Shown: positions 1 through 13,980 of the stretch, one piece after another
How the letters are laid out: each line of letters starts with the position of its first letter
How positions within the stretch are numbered: the first letter of the stretch is position 1
DNA from: Eudromia elegans
Taxonomy: Eukaryota; Chordata; Aves; Tinamiformes; Tinamidae
Assembly (NCBI GenBank): GCA_003342815.1
Contig: PTEX01000278.1
Coordinates: 295,440 to 359,439 of the forward strand
Length of the DNA stretch: 64,000 nucleotides
Direction of reading: 5' to 3'
Position numbers and translations under genes: made by a program
Notes under the pieces: generated by a model
Database searches by the model: none
The model's input: the letters and a program-made list of their open reading frames with translations, nothing else
What the model was told of the DNA's origin: nothing

Positions 1-3000
1 ATGACATTTCCAGAGGAGAGGAAATCGCATATAAAATCCAAAGAGAAGTAGGTGATGCATCAAATATGTCTTTTTCTGGGTGACAAAAAAAAAAAAAAAA
101 AAAAAAAGAAAAATTCCAGTGTTTTCTTCCAGACAGAGTTAAAAGAAACAACATTGCAAATAGATTGTGAACATCCAAATAGTGACCTTAAATACAGCTT
201 ATTCCTCCCTTAGCATCTGGTGTTACCTGCTGTTCTCAATAATTTCCTTTTTTCACCCTGAAAAATGCTTTTTCTTTTAGGGAAGCCAATGTATTGCAGT
301 TTGAAATTGCATGCACAATAGAAAATAAGAATCAGGATATTTCACAGAGTGTGGGGAAATGTAAGAGAGATGAGGGAGGTTTGTCTTTCTCCTCACATAC
401 TCTATAAGATCTAGGATTTACTTCTTTGCGTAGCAACATAGGTTGAATTTACCTTTTATTTTCTAAACTGTATTTTTTTTGTTGATATGATTTTGTACTG
501 ATCTTTATTTATTTAGACTCTGAACGTACGTCAGCTTTTGACAGGAATCTGCTACGGTATTTTGGAGATATGCTCTGTATTCAAATGCTCCTCACCGAGA
601 TTTGGGGGAAAAAATATGGAGGGCTCTTTAAGTATTGTGCACTAGCGAATGGAGAGACCAGATCAGGGACAGAAGCAGTACATGTAGGCATATGGACTTC
701 ATGGCAAAAGCATTGCTGTATCTCGTATCTGCTTTTAAACTGTGCCACTTTTTTTTTTTTTTTTAAGAAAAAAAATGATGAAGTGTAGGATTTTTCCTTG
801 AAACTTTTTTTCAAATGCATGCAAAAAAAAAAAAAAAAAAGGTGGGGGAAAGAGGAAAAGAATTTTCCTCTTTGAATTTTCCATTTTGATTTGGCCTGGC
901 AGCTAAATCTGAATTAAGCTCTTGGAAAACTGTCTGCCTCGATAGAGTTATATTTTTGGCTCCTCATTGTTTCTACCTCTATCATGAAGAGATGGTCCCT
1001 TGTACCAAAAATGAACTAGAAGAATGTATCCCTTAATGAGATCCTGGGTTTACATGCAGTGTAAGTCCCAGTTTGGACTTGATGTTCTATAGCACTGAAT
1101 TTTGCCTGTGAGCGCAGGTGATTTCTGTGGAAGAATATTCGAGTTTGCTTCATTAAAGTCTTAAAGTTTGAGATATTTTTCAGTGGAACAGTAGGGATCC
1201 CAGAATCAAATGACTCTCCTACTCTTGCCTTGCTTTTCTTTCTTGTCTACCATTCCTCATTTTTTGTGTGCTTAGTGACAAAAGAGGTAAGAAGGTAAAT
1301 GCAAACTAGAAAATATATGAAAAATATATGGATTGAAGAGACAAAAACTTACTATTTTGCCATCCCTGCTATTCCGTGTTTAAAAGTTGTCTAGAATCTT
1401 GCTAAATTTTTGAATACATATTTTTGTATCCTAAGTTGAAGTTGAAGAGAAATTCTTTAATAAATTTAGACCTGTATTGGCTGACAGCCATCAGGGCAAT
1501 GACCAAGCTACCACTATTTCTATCAAGATGAGAGATTTTTAAAATTAAACAAGTTTTTCTGTGGTGGATTATTTTTGGCATTTTGTAGTCTTGAATAACC
1601 AACTGGCAATAAGGAACTGATTTATGAGAGATGAAACATGCTTGAGTTAATAGCATAATCACCCATTTTCTTGAAATCCTGATGTTAGCTGTAGGATAAC
1701 TGAAGGATTAAGCCTATTAAGCATAACCAGCACAGAAAGCCATTCACCTTTATTTCCAAGTTGCAGAACTCTTTTCGGTAGTTCAAATACAAGTCATAAT
1801 CCAGGCAGGTAAGCTGAAAAATTAAGAACCAACCTATCAGAAAAATAGGACTTTTTTAACTGAAGGAATTTCAGTAGTGAGCCTTCCTCTAACAATACTT
1901 TGGTGTGTCTTAATTTACTTTATATTTTTTAGGAAAAATATCCTTTAGATGCTTAATTCTATTTCTTATATAGTTATTCTATTTCTTATATAGTTATTCT
2001 GCTGAGCATCAAGTTCTCTGTGGCAAAGTAATCATGGAAATATTATGAGTAGAATTATTGCAGGACATTTAAGATCATGCAGGTTCTTGGAGGCAAAAAT
2101 ATGGCGGTAAAAAGTTTTATTTGGGTACCCAGACTTTCAAAGGTGTGCACTGAATGTGATGAAAAGTTTGAGGGATTGATTTTGTTTTGGAATTTCATGG
2201 TTGTTTTTCCCAAAGACAAAGAGTTATCTACAAAAATGATAACTGCAACTCTAAGTTTTATCACCAAATGTGGTGTTATATAGCATTCAGGAGCAGGACA
2301 GTAAAAACTAAACAATGTAGCATTATAAAAACATTATATACCTTTAAAGATATTTACTTTATGTATAGGGTAGCATCAATTTTTTTAGATACCTAGGGCT
2401 GAAATCCTAGAGAATTTAATCTGGATAATAGCAAGCAGTTAAACACAATCCATATTTTTCTGTTATTTTGTTTTGTCTGTTTTGCTTTATATCTGCAGAA
2501 ATGTCCTATGCTAGCCAACTAGACCAAGAAAGACTATGAAATAGTGTGAATTTGTGTTTAAGCTTAATTGATGAATACTATTGCATACATCACTAGCAGA
2601 CTGCGGTCAGATAGGGCACATGTAAAAGGCAGCAAGCAGAAGAAAAGCTTTTCTGTTTTTTTTTTCCTGCTGTATGTGAACAGCACAAAAGAGTGTTGTA
2701 TTTCACAGAAACAAATTCTTCCTGTTTACAGACACATTGTCCTACCAAACAAAATGGATGTCATATTTTTGTATAAGTTACCTAGATTTTTTATGTAATT
2801 TTATTAGACACTGACAGCACTGCACAATCCTAGCATGCCTGTGTGTAGGTTTTATTCATTGAAACTCTTACTTTTATAGTATGACGGTATGGATTATAAT
2901 GTTTTGGATTTTTTTCAGAAGTTTGAATTTTGTTTTAAGCTTTCTCAATTCTTCATTTTTATTTCTTTCTTCAAAAAAATGCTTCTATCAAAATAGTTTC

Positions 3001-3360
3001 TTCTGCAAAGAATCCAGTCTTGCTTGAAAGAATATCTATTTAAATAACACTTCAGCACTACTGAAGCATTCTGTTTGTCAGTGCAATATTGCTATTGTTA
3101 AATTCAAGATATTAACAGAAGAAAGGCAGTTTTGAATGATAATTTGTACTTAATTCTGAAGTATAACCAATTTTTTGTTTTCTTGAGAAAATTCCTGTGA
3201 CGTTAAGTTACAGTGACACTCACATCTTGTTTTGCATTTCTGCAGTAGTTGCCCATATGGACAGCGCTAGTTAGTGGTGAATACCAAGTAATTTATGAGA
3301 CTCTAAAAACTGAGCAAGACAAACTTAGATGAACCTACATCAACCTCTCCGTGGCCTTAC
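1..3360. other. Non-coding stretch, nothing recognised
   Basis: This A+T-rich stretch shows no protein that I recognise and only short chance reading frames. It holds a 23-base A run (85-107), a 16-base T run (749-764), an 18-base A run (823-840) and a perfect 20-bp tandem duplication (1961-2000). The A runs are not preceded by anything resembling a processed gene copy, so I read them as simple homopolymers. Confidence 0.6.
1961..2000. repeat. Perfect 20-bp tandem duplication
   Basis: The unit ATTTCTTATATAGTTATTCT occurs twice head to tail with no mismatch. Perfect identity suggests a recent slippage or end-joining duplication. It lies in plain A+T-rich DNA and has no evident function. Confidence 0.9.
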
Positions 3361-3803
3361 CTTCCTGGTTATCAGTAATGCTTTTATGTTCCAAGTTCTG
3401 TTGTTTGATTTGAAAGGGGTTGCAATCTCCTGACCATGTATTCCAAGCTGGATGTGAGGCAGATGAGAGGACCAAAGCAAGGCTGGGTTGCTCTTCCTCG
3501 GGCAGCTTCTGTGGATGTGGCGAGTGCTTCAACATCGAGACCACTGTTGATAATTGTACTGCTTAATTCACTTCTTGCTCTGTCTAGTCTGTCTGCTAGA
3601 GCGTTGCTCTGAATGCAGTATTGTGTTCAGGTTTATTTAGCTTTATAGCCATTTGAATAATGCAGGGTGTATTTCTGTGGCACGAGTTTAAAAATGGACA
3701 CCACAATTTGGCTTGAGTCCTCCCATCTTTTAACTTAATAGCATTTTTTTTGTTATATTATGAAACTGAGTTTTAGATGACAGCGGTACTGCTGTTGTAG
3801 TCT

Positions 3804-3829
3804 ACACACACACACACACACACACACAC
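3804..3829. repeat. (CA)13 microsatellite
   Basis: An uninterrupted AC dinucleotide run of 26 bases, ended by CG. It is probably length-variable between individuals. Confidence 0.95.
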
Positions 3830-6800
3830 GCAGATTTAAATGAAGGTGACATGGCGTAATCGTCTTTAAAAATTAATGTTACAGAAGTTTTTTGTCTGCA
3901 CAAATTAATTTAATGTTAATGAGATGGATTGCTCCTATGTAATAATTACAGTTGTATTTAATATAATGAATGCCCTATATTAGATTGCTGTGAAATAGCA
4001 TTATTTTCCTGTATGCTTGAGGTTAATTGTGATGGTAGCTTTGTCTGAGTGAAGGCTGTCACTATATGACTATGCCCAAGAGCACTGGTAAGGACTTTCG
4101 ATAACAAGAACTCTGCAATTCTGGGCTCTGCAGAGATCACACTTAACTAATATCCGATGAGAACTACCATCAAACCAATGGATTGCTTATTACCCAAGTT
4201 CTCTTCCTTCGTTTTGTTATTCCTTGCAATGGAACCAGTACTGTGAAAGATATATGAGGTGGCTCATACACACGAGCAATTTGTTCCAAACATCGTCTGG
4301 GCCTGCTGGTGCGTGGGTTTCTGAAGAAAAATTAATCTATTTCTGGCAAAGAGTTGCAAAACTTTTCTTCATTCTACTCTCTCACAAAACAATTGTGAAA
4401 TAGGGGAAATAGGAAGAAAAACTGCCCATGCGCAAAATTAAGCCAGGAAGTAGTCCTTTGGATGAACTCCGTTTAACCTTTTCCAGCCTGAAAAAGCAAT
4501 GAGTGCATTACTTATGATCAAGTTATTGGAAAACGATACAGCAGGGATAAACTGAAAGAAAAAAACATACAGTGCTGCAAAGGCCTGCACTGTGGAGCTC
4601 CCAGTAAAAGCCCACGTGCTGCTAGATGTTGTCAGGGCGGTATAGGATGCGCCTATGCAGGCTGCCGTAGTAACACCGACAGTATATTGGAATCAGTAGA
4701 AGTATAAAACATGATGACTCTGAAGCAAATTCTGCACCTGGGCCAAGGGGCTGAGTAATTTTTTGGGTCTTGGCTCCCTCTGTGAGGGGATGGATGTGCA
4801 CGGGAAGGCATGGAGCAGACAGCACATGCAGCACAAGCAGCAGGCAGCTTGCTGCTTGTCTTGAGAAAGGGGCTGCACATCTCCCATGAGATCTCTGTGC
4901 TATCTCCTGTGGCAGGATGTGTCTGCAAGGGCCAAAGCTTCCCGTGACAGCCTCTCGTCTGTCCGATGCCTTGGAGTCACAGAGGTGCGTGGTGGAACTT
5001 GCAAAGCTTTGGCTGAAAGATCTAGAATGGGATATACCTTAGCACGAGTTGGATATGACCTCTAAGACTTCTGTTAAATTCTGTTGGTAACAAATCCTGA
5101 AAGAGAAGAGAACAAGAAAAGTGTCTTCTGTTCGGTGAAAGAAACGAGTGAAGGGTGGTGAAGGGGGAGAAAGAGCATATGAAGAGTCTGTGTTCAGGTT
5201 AAAGAGCACGTGGGATGAAGCAGGGAACAGACAACATTTTTGTCTTTGTTTGCATGTTTCTGATACCAGCTTTAATGTAGAGTGGGAACGTTTCAGGATC
5301 TGTGCCAGATGTGTTCCTCTCTTTGCTTATGCTCATGCCGAGTGGGTAAGCTGGGGCCTACAGGCACCTTGTCGAGGAGGATGGACACAGCGATCAAGAA
5401 AACAGCGACTGGTGTGGCATAACCCCCGTGACTCTACAGTAGTAGTGTATGAGCCACGGATGACTGCCCAGAGCATGAACTCTGCACTTGAGCAAGTCCC
5501 CGCGTACAGAAGCTGTGAGGACCTTCAGAGTGACACGTGCTTTTCCCTGTTTTGCTCTGCGCCTCGGGACCAACCTGCTCCTCTCCCCGCTTCCTTTACA
5601 AACCTGTGAGGAATAATTTGTATGGTAATTTTTGTGAAGTGTAGGTATCCTGGGAGATAGATGAACATCATCAAACTAATATAGCATTCCTCTTTCCAAA
5701 AGCAGAAGGCTAATTTTACCCTTTAATTCTTTATAGATTACTTTTTTTTTTTTTCCTAATGGCCACACATGTCAAATTAATTTATTTCATTGTGAGTCTT
5801 AGAAAAAATACAAATTGTTTTCTGTTGGAAGTGCTTATGGCCAAAGGTGGGTAGAATATCAGGGAAAGAATGCTTCAAAATTACTATTTTTTTATTAGGT
5901 GCCATTGACTGTTCTGACTGTCTTGAAGGAGACTGCCTGAATTCTCAGGCTCCACCTTGGTGCACCGTGGTCATCACCTGCTGCCAGGCACTAGTTTCTC
6001 TTCCCCAAAGCCGTATGAGATGCAGCAAGGCTCAACTGTGTGGTCAAGAGGTGGCTTTGTCTCTACCCGCAGTTAGATTATGTTGGAATTATAAAGTTCC
6101 TCCTGTGTACAGCATTAGCTTTCCTTCATGGGCTTCTAACTCTGGCAGCAGCCACATTTCCACTTCATATTTCATCTCCAGTTTTTCTATTAATCATGTT
6201 ACATTTCCAATTAAGTTCTACTTATGAATTTGTTTCAGTGTGGTTCTTAGGGGAATCAGTAAATGTGTTTTATAATTAAGTGCTCAAATATTAGAATTTA
6301 ATAGTTTGTAATTAGAGAGTTTTTAAATTAGAAATCTGTCTTCCTATACAATTTTAGTAGCTAAAATCTAATTTGCATGTTCACCTTAAGGAAAACTCAT
6401 AAAAATGAAACAAACTAAGGCAGTGAAATACATTTTTAATTAAAGCAAGGAAACTGCTAATCAAGTGCAACTTAAGAATATAACATAGCAGTGAGAACAT
6501 TGCATAACATCATATAGTATCTTTATGCTAGAGAATGAAATACAGTGGTTTACGATATTGGATGAAACATTACTGAGAGCAGAGAATTTTCATTTGCCAG
6601 ATGAAATATAACATGGCAGAAATATTCCCATTAGTTTTAGTTTCACTGTAGAAATGGCTGTATACCTGTTCAAATACACGCATCGGGGTTGATAATATTG
6701 ATTGGTGCCATTCATACTGTCATGCAGATGCCTATTTTTGGAGGCATGAATGTGTACGTATGTGTGTGTGCAGGCATACGTGTGGGTCTTTGTAAGGGTT

Positions 6801-7096
6801 TTCAGGGGTCCGAGAGGTAGTGACTGTGTTGATTGGTGGCTAGGGCTCTGGCTGAGACTCACAGCGTTTTCTGCCTGATACCCTGCTTGGCTCTGCAGAA
6901 AGAGCACCGTGAGTGTCCCAGACTGCTTGTACCTTTCTGGACATAGATGTTTTCCCCAGTTCTTGGGCCTGAGTGCTTTCCTTGGCCACATCTTCATTCA
7001 GCCTGAGCAGGCGCCACATCCTTGTACATGGAAAAATACCTATATGTGCAGGCCCTGCTGGAGACGCAGATGTTTGGCAATCTGTCTGGAAACGCA
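3830..7096. other. Non-coding stretch with one long open frame
   Basis: No recognised gene. From 5148 to 5609 the plus strand stays open for 153 codons. Within it a pyrimidine-rich acceptor (AG at 5269-5270) and a GTAAGC donor (near 5346) would bound a roughly 75-bp exon. The translation resembles no family known to me and composition is ordinary, so I do not call a gene. A second Cys-containing open stretch (5847-6227) follows a T-rich AG, also without a recognisable domain. Near 6,750-6,785 there is an impure GT/AC patch. Confidence 0.4.
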
Positions 7097-7300
7097 GGTT
7101 AGTGTCAGGGTGCTTGCAGTGTGGAAAAGGATGCCCAGAGAGCCTGTGAAGTTTCCATCCTTGGAGATACTCAAAACCTGGCAGGATATGATGCTGGATG
7201 ACCCGCTCTGGCTGTCACTGCTTTGGCAGGGGCCTTTGACTGGATGGTCTGCAGAGCTCCCTGCCAACCTCTGATGTTCTGTAATTCTGTGTTACCGCGT
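7097..7300 (+). mobile_element. CR1 LINE 3' tail (fragment)
   Basis: Translation of the plus strand gives the diverged end of the CR1 open reading frame: the usual WNRLPREVVESPSLEIFKT block appears as WKRMPREPVKFPSLEILKT. After it come the CR1 3' untranslated region and the terminal TGTTCTGTAATTCTGTG. Only about 200 bp remain, as expected for strongly 5'-truncated CR1. Many substitutions mark it as older than the copies at 38.9 and 54.6 kb. It is inactive. Confidence 0.88.
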
Positions 7301-10300
7301 CCCTGGTGCACTCTTAGCATCTAGATGCAACCCTGAGCATCTCCACTGAAGCAGGCACATCCCTGAGAGCAAGCTTGCTGCAGAAGCTCCTTGGTTGCAT
7401 GCCCTGAGGCCCTTAACTGCGTATCTTATTCTGGCTCCCTGCTACAGTTTCCATCCCATAGCTGCTGTCAGGAAGGGTACTCAGGAATGGTCCTCCCCAG
7501 CAGGGAGAAAAGGGCTCCTGAAGATTTGGGCTGTCCTTCTGTCTTCCATCCTCTCCAGCAAGGCAGTGGGGCCATGTTGTTTTCCTTAATGCCTTCATCT
7601 CCTAATGATGCTCAGGGCGCCTCTCCACTGTTCATGTGCATGGACTCTGGTTTGCTCAGTGGTGGCTGATGACCCGTGGATGGAGGTTTTGTGAGCACTG
7701 ACACGTGCACAAAAGCTGCCTTACCAAGGGAGGAAGAGGTGGAAGTTGAGATGATCCCAATCCCTGTCCCCCTGCTTGTGACTTGTCTGTATATTGCGGT
7801 TGCTCTCATGAAACACTTGGGTGATTTAAGGAAGCTTTGAATTTTGCCACCATTATCTTGCACAAATTATATGACAGTAATTACAATTATATGTGTAGAT
7901 ATAATTTTGACTCAATTTAAGGCTGCCTTATGTTGCCAAAGAGATAGAAACAGATCTATATGTAAATGGGAAGCGAGCACAGAAGCTGATGAAACATGTC
8001 TTTACTAATTATGTGTTTTGTTATTGTGTCTGGTGGCTTTTGATAGCACATGATGTGGGAGCTTGAGAAAATAACTTTATGGTGTGCTTCTTGTCTTGGA
8101 AAAAATAACAAATTACTCACTTAGCATTGGATTTTTACTTCTTGAACATCTGAATTCACTGTTTTTCACTGGATTTAAGGTCAAAAAATTCAATAGTGAG
8201 TGACACTAATTTGTTTGGCAAGAAGATCCACTGGTGCGTGTGCCACTGTGGTTCAGATCACAGACAGTAAAAAATTACATGTGTATTATGCCCTTCATTA
8301 ATATTTCATAGTTCAGACAGTAAAGAGACCAATCTATTTCAGTATATGTTGGACCACTGTTTAATAAGATTTTGCGAGGAGACAGGATTAATGTTAATAA
8401 TGTTTCTTCATTGACAGGAAAGTAGTGTTAGCATTAGTAATTCACTCTTTCTGTTAATAGCTTAGCATTTGTTTTACAGCTATCCACAACAACAAGGTTA
8501 AGCTGAAAAAAAGTGCTGCCTGTAAGCAAGGTCAGGCCTATAAAAGAATAAAGCATGAGTCTGTTTTCCTAGGCTAAAATCTTATTAAAATGAGTATTCT
8601 TACAGCTGAGACTGATGGTGATGGCAGCTATAAAGCCATTCAAGCAGAATAATGCAGCTCCAGTGTCCCTCCATGGCAGGAAGTGGCCACTTCTGTCCTA
8701 CACTCCTCAAACAGGGAATTTTATTATTGACTTTATAACTAACTAAACTTTAAATTTGCTGTGTTTTCTAGTCTCCTTGATTTTGAAGAGTGTGTTCCCC
8801 TTCCCAAGTTTTAAGGCATAAATAAGTTCAGTACAGAGTTTCTTTGAAGGTATATTAAGGCTATATTCAAGAAAACAATAAATTTGCTGTGCTTGGATAA
8901 ATGTTTCCCCTTCAGAATATATTTGGCTTCATTAAGATGACACATAGACATGAATATGGAATATTTAGTTCCTCTGAGATTCCTCATACAGCGAAGGACT
9001 TTTCTAGGTTATAGAAATATACACACAGATGCTAATATGGCACTGTAGGAGCTGTGCTGGTAATATTCAAATGAAGACACAAATAAGGTTTGTATCAGTG
9101 CAAGAAAATATACTGCCTAGTGCATCCACTGCATAAAATGTACTCTACAGATATGCACAAGGGTAATGTCTGTAATTACCTTCATGCATATCTTATCCTC
9201 AGAAACATGGGATATATGAATGTGTATGTGTGCATACTTGCAAACACTGGACTCCTGACATGGCCCAAAGTCTAATGGCCTCTCAAGCCACCACCTTTCG
9301 TGTATGTGAAATACGGTGGGTATATTCTGCACTACATTTGTTATTTCCCTTGCAGCCTGCGTGCTCATACCTATGCACAGCATAGCCATGGCAAAGCTCT
9401 GGAGTAACCAGAACCTCCCTAGCTCCCTAGCATCTTAAATTGTGCTGTGTCTATATGGATGCTCTTTACAGCACCCACAGCCCAGACGAATTCCCTTACT
9501 ACTCATCTCTGAGGTGTTTCTGTCTCGGTGAATATTCAACTCAATATGGAAAGAAAGGGAGCAACTACATCTGGAGAAATGTAGGAGCAAATCCACCCAG
9601 AATAACTCATGAACTGGTAGTAGTAAAGCATACTGTCCAAATTAGACAGGCTATGGGCTTTTGTCTTTACCGTTCACTTCTCAGATGTGTGGGGTGTTTT
9701 TCTAGAAATTCCCAGATTCGTACCCAGAAATAGACTTTTGATATCAAGAGTAAAATGTGTTGCAAATGACAGGTTGTAATGTATAGTATCCTCCTAGTGT
9801 TTCCTTCCTGTGGCTCTTGCTTACTTGAAACATGCATTTAAAAATATCACAACCCATATGGGCAGGTGTGAGAAGCAATGGTGGGCACACCTAATTCCTT
9901 AACACCAACATTTTTCTTCCATGTGTTCGATCATGGTCAATTCTGAGTCATTCAGCCTTCTATGAACTCTATGAGGAGTTCAGCTAAGGCAGATTCTCAC
10001 CTGTAGGCAACACAGCAGTTAAAATTCACCTTGGAATACAAGTATCAGGTAGAAGATGTTGCAACACAACTGTAATGAAGAGATGAAAAGATAGTTGAGG
10101 GCTTGATTTCCACCCGCACCTATGAAGTAACATAAGCACACTTGCTTGCATGGGAATCCTAGCTCTGAGATACGGCTACCTTGATGGGACCATGACAGCC
10201 TTGCATTAGGGAAGTCCAGCATGGACTACTGAGCAGGAGCTGCTCACTGCTTGTGCTATGTGTGCCTGACTGCATAGAAAGGGGTTGGCCCCTTGGTGTA

Positions 10301-11339
10301 CGGATGCTAAAAGCCCTTCTATTTCTGAAGCAAATACAGTGCAGTACAAGTGCTGTGCAGTGGGCAGAATATCCCATTAACCGCTTCTTACATATCTATT
10401 GCATTTCAAGAAGTCCAGTTTCAGCCCCTTTAAAAAAAAATGCAGAAGTCTCACGGTAGCTGCCAGATTGATGTTTGCTTGAAACAAACAGCACCAATAA
10501 ACATGGCCTGCAAGATTTATTCAGGGAATAAGGCATAACATTTACACAGAAAGAGAGTAGCATTAGAATGAAGAGAGATGATCAGAGCTGACCTTTGGCA
10601 GGCAGGACAGATTTCTAAGTATGAATACCCCAGCCAGATAGATTAGTTTCCAGAACAGTTAATTCCTCATAAAAGAGAAGGTCAGAAAGAGAGCATATGT
10701 GGGACCATTATGAGTCTAATTTGTTTTAGTGTATTGAACAAAAATGCCAGATTCCATTTTACAAAATGCCCTTCAAGACAAGTGATTAGTAGTAGTAGAG
10801 CAATGAGAAATATTTTAGAATTATAAACATAAAGCCATATGCCTTCAAAAACTGATGAAGGGCTGTCAGTGGAGAGAGAAGGATGCTTTGGGTGGAATAG
10901 GAGTCTGTGATTCAGGAAAGCTGATTTTTCCCAGCTCTTCTACAGACTTCGTGTTCATGTGGAGCAACCTTCCTGCTCTGCCTTAGTGCTGTGAAATGAG
11001 AGTAGTCACCTTTATTTTTGTAATGGTCAACAGTGTTTTTTGCAGAACAGGAAGTCCCTTAAGGTTAAAGTCAGTGCAGAGGATCGCAATTGATGCTGCC
11101 AGTGAAACGGCTTTGCTCCAAGTGTGAGCCTTGCCTCCCAAGAAATGCCTGTGCTGTAGGGGTGACACGGTAACATCAGTGTGAGCTATTTGCTTGCCAG
11201 ATTGCTATTAGTCCATAATGAACACTTACAAGAATGAAGCAGTGTTTAAGGAGATGAGTTGGTTCACGTAGCTGCTACATATTTATAGCTGCTTTACTTA
11301 AATGAATTAATTGGCGCCCAATTGCAGGAAGCAAACGAC
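7301..11339. other. Non-coding stretch, nothing recognised
   Basis: This spacer between two CR1 tails contains only short frames on both strands. The G+C is somewhat higher near 7.3-7.75 kb, where overlapping frames appear on both strands, which points to composition rather than coding. No promoter, RNA gene or named repeat was recognised. Confidence 0.5.
11309..11323. other. Short perfect inverted repeat
   Basis: AATTGG and CCAATT face each other around a CGC centre, just upstream of the CR1 tail that begins near 11,340. The right arm is a CCAAT motif, which could bind NF-Y, but no promoter context supports that. It may be chance. Confidence 0.5.
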
Positions 11340-11618
11340 TTCTCCCTTCTTGGCATAGGACACGAGGAAACAGCCACAAACTGAAGCATCAAAAGTTCCA
11401 CAGGAACTTAAGGAAAAATTTCTTAACAGTGAGGCTGACAGAGCCCTGGATCAGGCTGCCCAGAGAGGTTGTGGAGTCTCCTTCTCTGGAGTGGATTCTC
11501 AAACCCGTTTGGACACTACCCTGTGTCATGTGCTCTAGGTGACCCTGTTTGTGCAGAGGGGTTGGACCATATGATCTCTACAGGTCCCTTCCCACCCTAA
11601 GGATTCTGTGACTGTATG
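11340..11618 (+). mobile_element. CR1 LINE 3' tail (fragment)
   Basis: The plus strand carries the CR1 3' end. It includes AGGAAAAATTTCTTAACAGT, then the CAGAGAGGTTGTGGAGTCTC block, the GTGACCCTGTTTGTGCAGAG segment, and a tail of GGATTCTGTGACTGTATGA. About 280 bp remain. The reading frame is degraded but alignable by eye to the copies at 38.9 and 54.6 kb. It is 5'-truncated and inactive. Confidence 0.92.
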
Positions 11619-13689
11619 ATCTCTCCGTCCTGTCTCTTCCCATGCACTCCTCTGCTGTCTGGGCCTCCATGAGATGAGAAAGTCTAATAGCACTTGGTAT
11701 AGAACAGACCAAGCGGGTATAATGCAACTTTAATGCGTACGTTCCCTCGGTCCTTTTGCAGCAGCAGGAGACCATTACCTTGTGACAATCTTCTATGCTA
11801 GTCATATTATTTCTTAATTAAAGAGCTAGCGTTATATGCGTTACCCAGCCAGAAAAGTTTGGCGCTTCCCCCCATCGCCCCCACACGCTGTTCCCAGCAA
11901 GGAACTGCTGTCAAGTCAGGCTTGACTGCTGCTCAGTGATTATATAACCAGAGACTCGTCTGAGCAGGAAGATTGATGTTTTATTAAATTAGTTATTTAC
12001 CACAGTGATTTTAATATCGTTCCACCCTGTTAAGACAGTTGCTTAGATGAAAGCCGGCACTGAGAATCTTCTTTAAATTAATATGTCAGTCCTAAACTCA
12101 AGTTCGTCAAAACCTTCAATTTTCTTGTTTGTTGCCAGTAAAATAACTTTCTGGTTTGTCAAAAGGTTGCTCGTGGCAGGGACAGCAGTTTAAGGAATAC
12201 TTAGCTATTCTCTAAGAGTATTCTGTATTTTTAGAAGTGCCGACTTTGCCCAACTGTCTGTCAACGTGTACCTGTCTGCTCCAAGAGCAGTGAAGGACAG
12301 AGATCAGCACTTCTGAGATGACCAGTCCCTGTTAGTTCAAACTAATAGGAGTGACAGGCACTTCTTTTTAAGGTTTCCAAACTCTAGACTGCTAAAGCCA
12401 ATAATTAAATTGATGCTATGAAATATACCAACAGTGGAGAAAATGTGAGGCACCATTTGAAAGAAGCTTGACGCATAGCTGGAGAAAGCAGAAGAGACTG
12501 CATTTGTGTTAGCATGGAAGCTAATGCCTTATTTGCTATTAATTTTACTAAGGAAAAATAATGTCAAATTAAGCTGTCATTCATAATCAGACACTCGTTA
12601 GAGTCGTTCTCCTCCAGGTTTCCAAAGCATTGTGGCAGTCCTTAAGTAAATCAGGGTAACCAGAAGAAAACTTGCCTTTTTTTAATTTTTTGCTCTTTTT
12701 ATCTTAATATCTGTTTATTAGTGTCTGATCAAAGAGATAAGCAGCTCAGATGAGAATCAAGTGGGATTTCCAGAGAAAGTAACACCAATAATCAGCAAGC
12801 ACTTTGCAGCACCGTTGTAGCAGATGCTTTTTTGATGTAAGTGTGGTCAAATATCAATACAAAATCTCAGCAGAGAGATCACAGGTCTTAAAAAACACTA
12901 GTAGAAAATGGTTTTAAATGCTGTAGGTTGTACTCGTTATATTAACAGCATTTTGTGTTATATATCACTATTCTTGAAAGCCATCAGGCATCCAGGAGCA
13001 CTGAGAGATAGGTCACGGTGAGCAAATTAATTTTTTCAGTCTGATTCAGTCTGTTGTATTATTTAGATAGCATCAGAGTGAAAATTTTGAGCTCCAAGGT
13101 ATGTATTAAAAGGCAAAACCTACATCTTTTAGAGCTGATATTCTAAATTAAAGAATCAGAGCACACAGATAATGAGAACTGCTTTTCTGGACAGAAGAAC
13201 AAAATGTAAATGGCACATTCTAGTAAGAACCTAACGCTTTTATCATGACTATTTTAATTATCTGTAATATCAGCTAAGTTGCTTTCAGGAAATTCAGTGG
13301 TCAAAGAATGATTTTGGCATTAAAATTGTTTATTAAAATGTGATTAGTAATTTTAAGAGAACAGGAGAAGGAAAAAAAAAAGGAAAGAAACTTGAAGTCA
13401 CATTGCTGATGCAATTATTCTTATCAAGGGAAGCTGCACTGCTGGGGATGTGAGGCCTAGGTCTGAGTAGGGCAAAGGATCTTTCTCGCAGTTGCACAAC
13501 AAGTTGGTTCAGAACTGAGCTTCCCATGCAGTGCCTGTTTGCATTACTACCAGTTATTCTGTATTACCAAGTTACCAGTGGGCAGTTTACTTTAAAGCTC
13601 ACCTATGTGCTCCATATGCAACACATGTAGAGAGCAGGACCGGAATTACAGCTGCACAGTAGATGCCTTTACCACAAAATAATACTAAG

Positions 13690-13980
13690 CTTCGTGCAGA
13701 GTCTTGGGCGCAGGCCTACGGTGACGTCGTATTTCTGCAAGTGACAAAGCAAACTTCTTACTGCTCAGCCATCGGAGTGGCAAGGTGAGGTGTCAGGAGT
13801 CTCCAGGCTGCTCCAGAAGGGATCTGACTGCTGTTTTCCGCTCTTCCTCCCAATCTCCCAGCGCAGCAAAGTAATTGTATTATCCTCAACGGAGCCTGCA
13901 TCTGTTCACGGATCAAGTGTCCTTGCGTTGCCCGCTATTATAGCGAGCTCTGGTGCGAAGCTTTTCAAGCGTGGTTCCTG
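13690..13980. promoter_or_regulatory. CpG-bearing patch with CRE-like site
   Basis: CpG dinucleotides are locally frequent here, in DNA that is otherwise almost free of them. TGACGTCG at 13,722-13,729 matches the cAMP-response element TGACGTCA at seven of eight bases. It could be a small distal regulatory element. There is no TATA box or CpG island of normal size, and the call rests only on base composition and one motif. Confidence 0.2.

Noticed and set aside
85-107. Poly(A) run as the tail of a processed pseudogene
   Set aside because: The sequence before it has no gene-like frame and there is no flanking target duplication that I can see.
5148-5609. 153-codon plus-strand frame with an internal acceptor and donor pair
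   Set aside because: No recognisable domain, and the splice-bounded part is only about 75 bases. Kept as a note in the stretch description, not as a gene.
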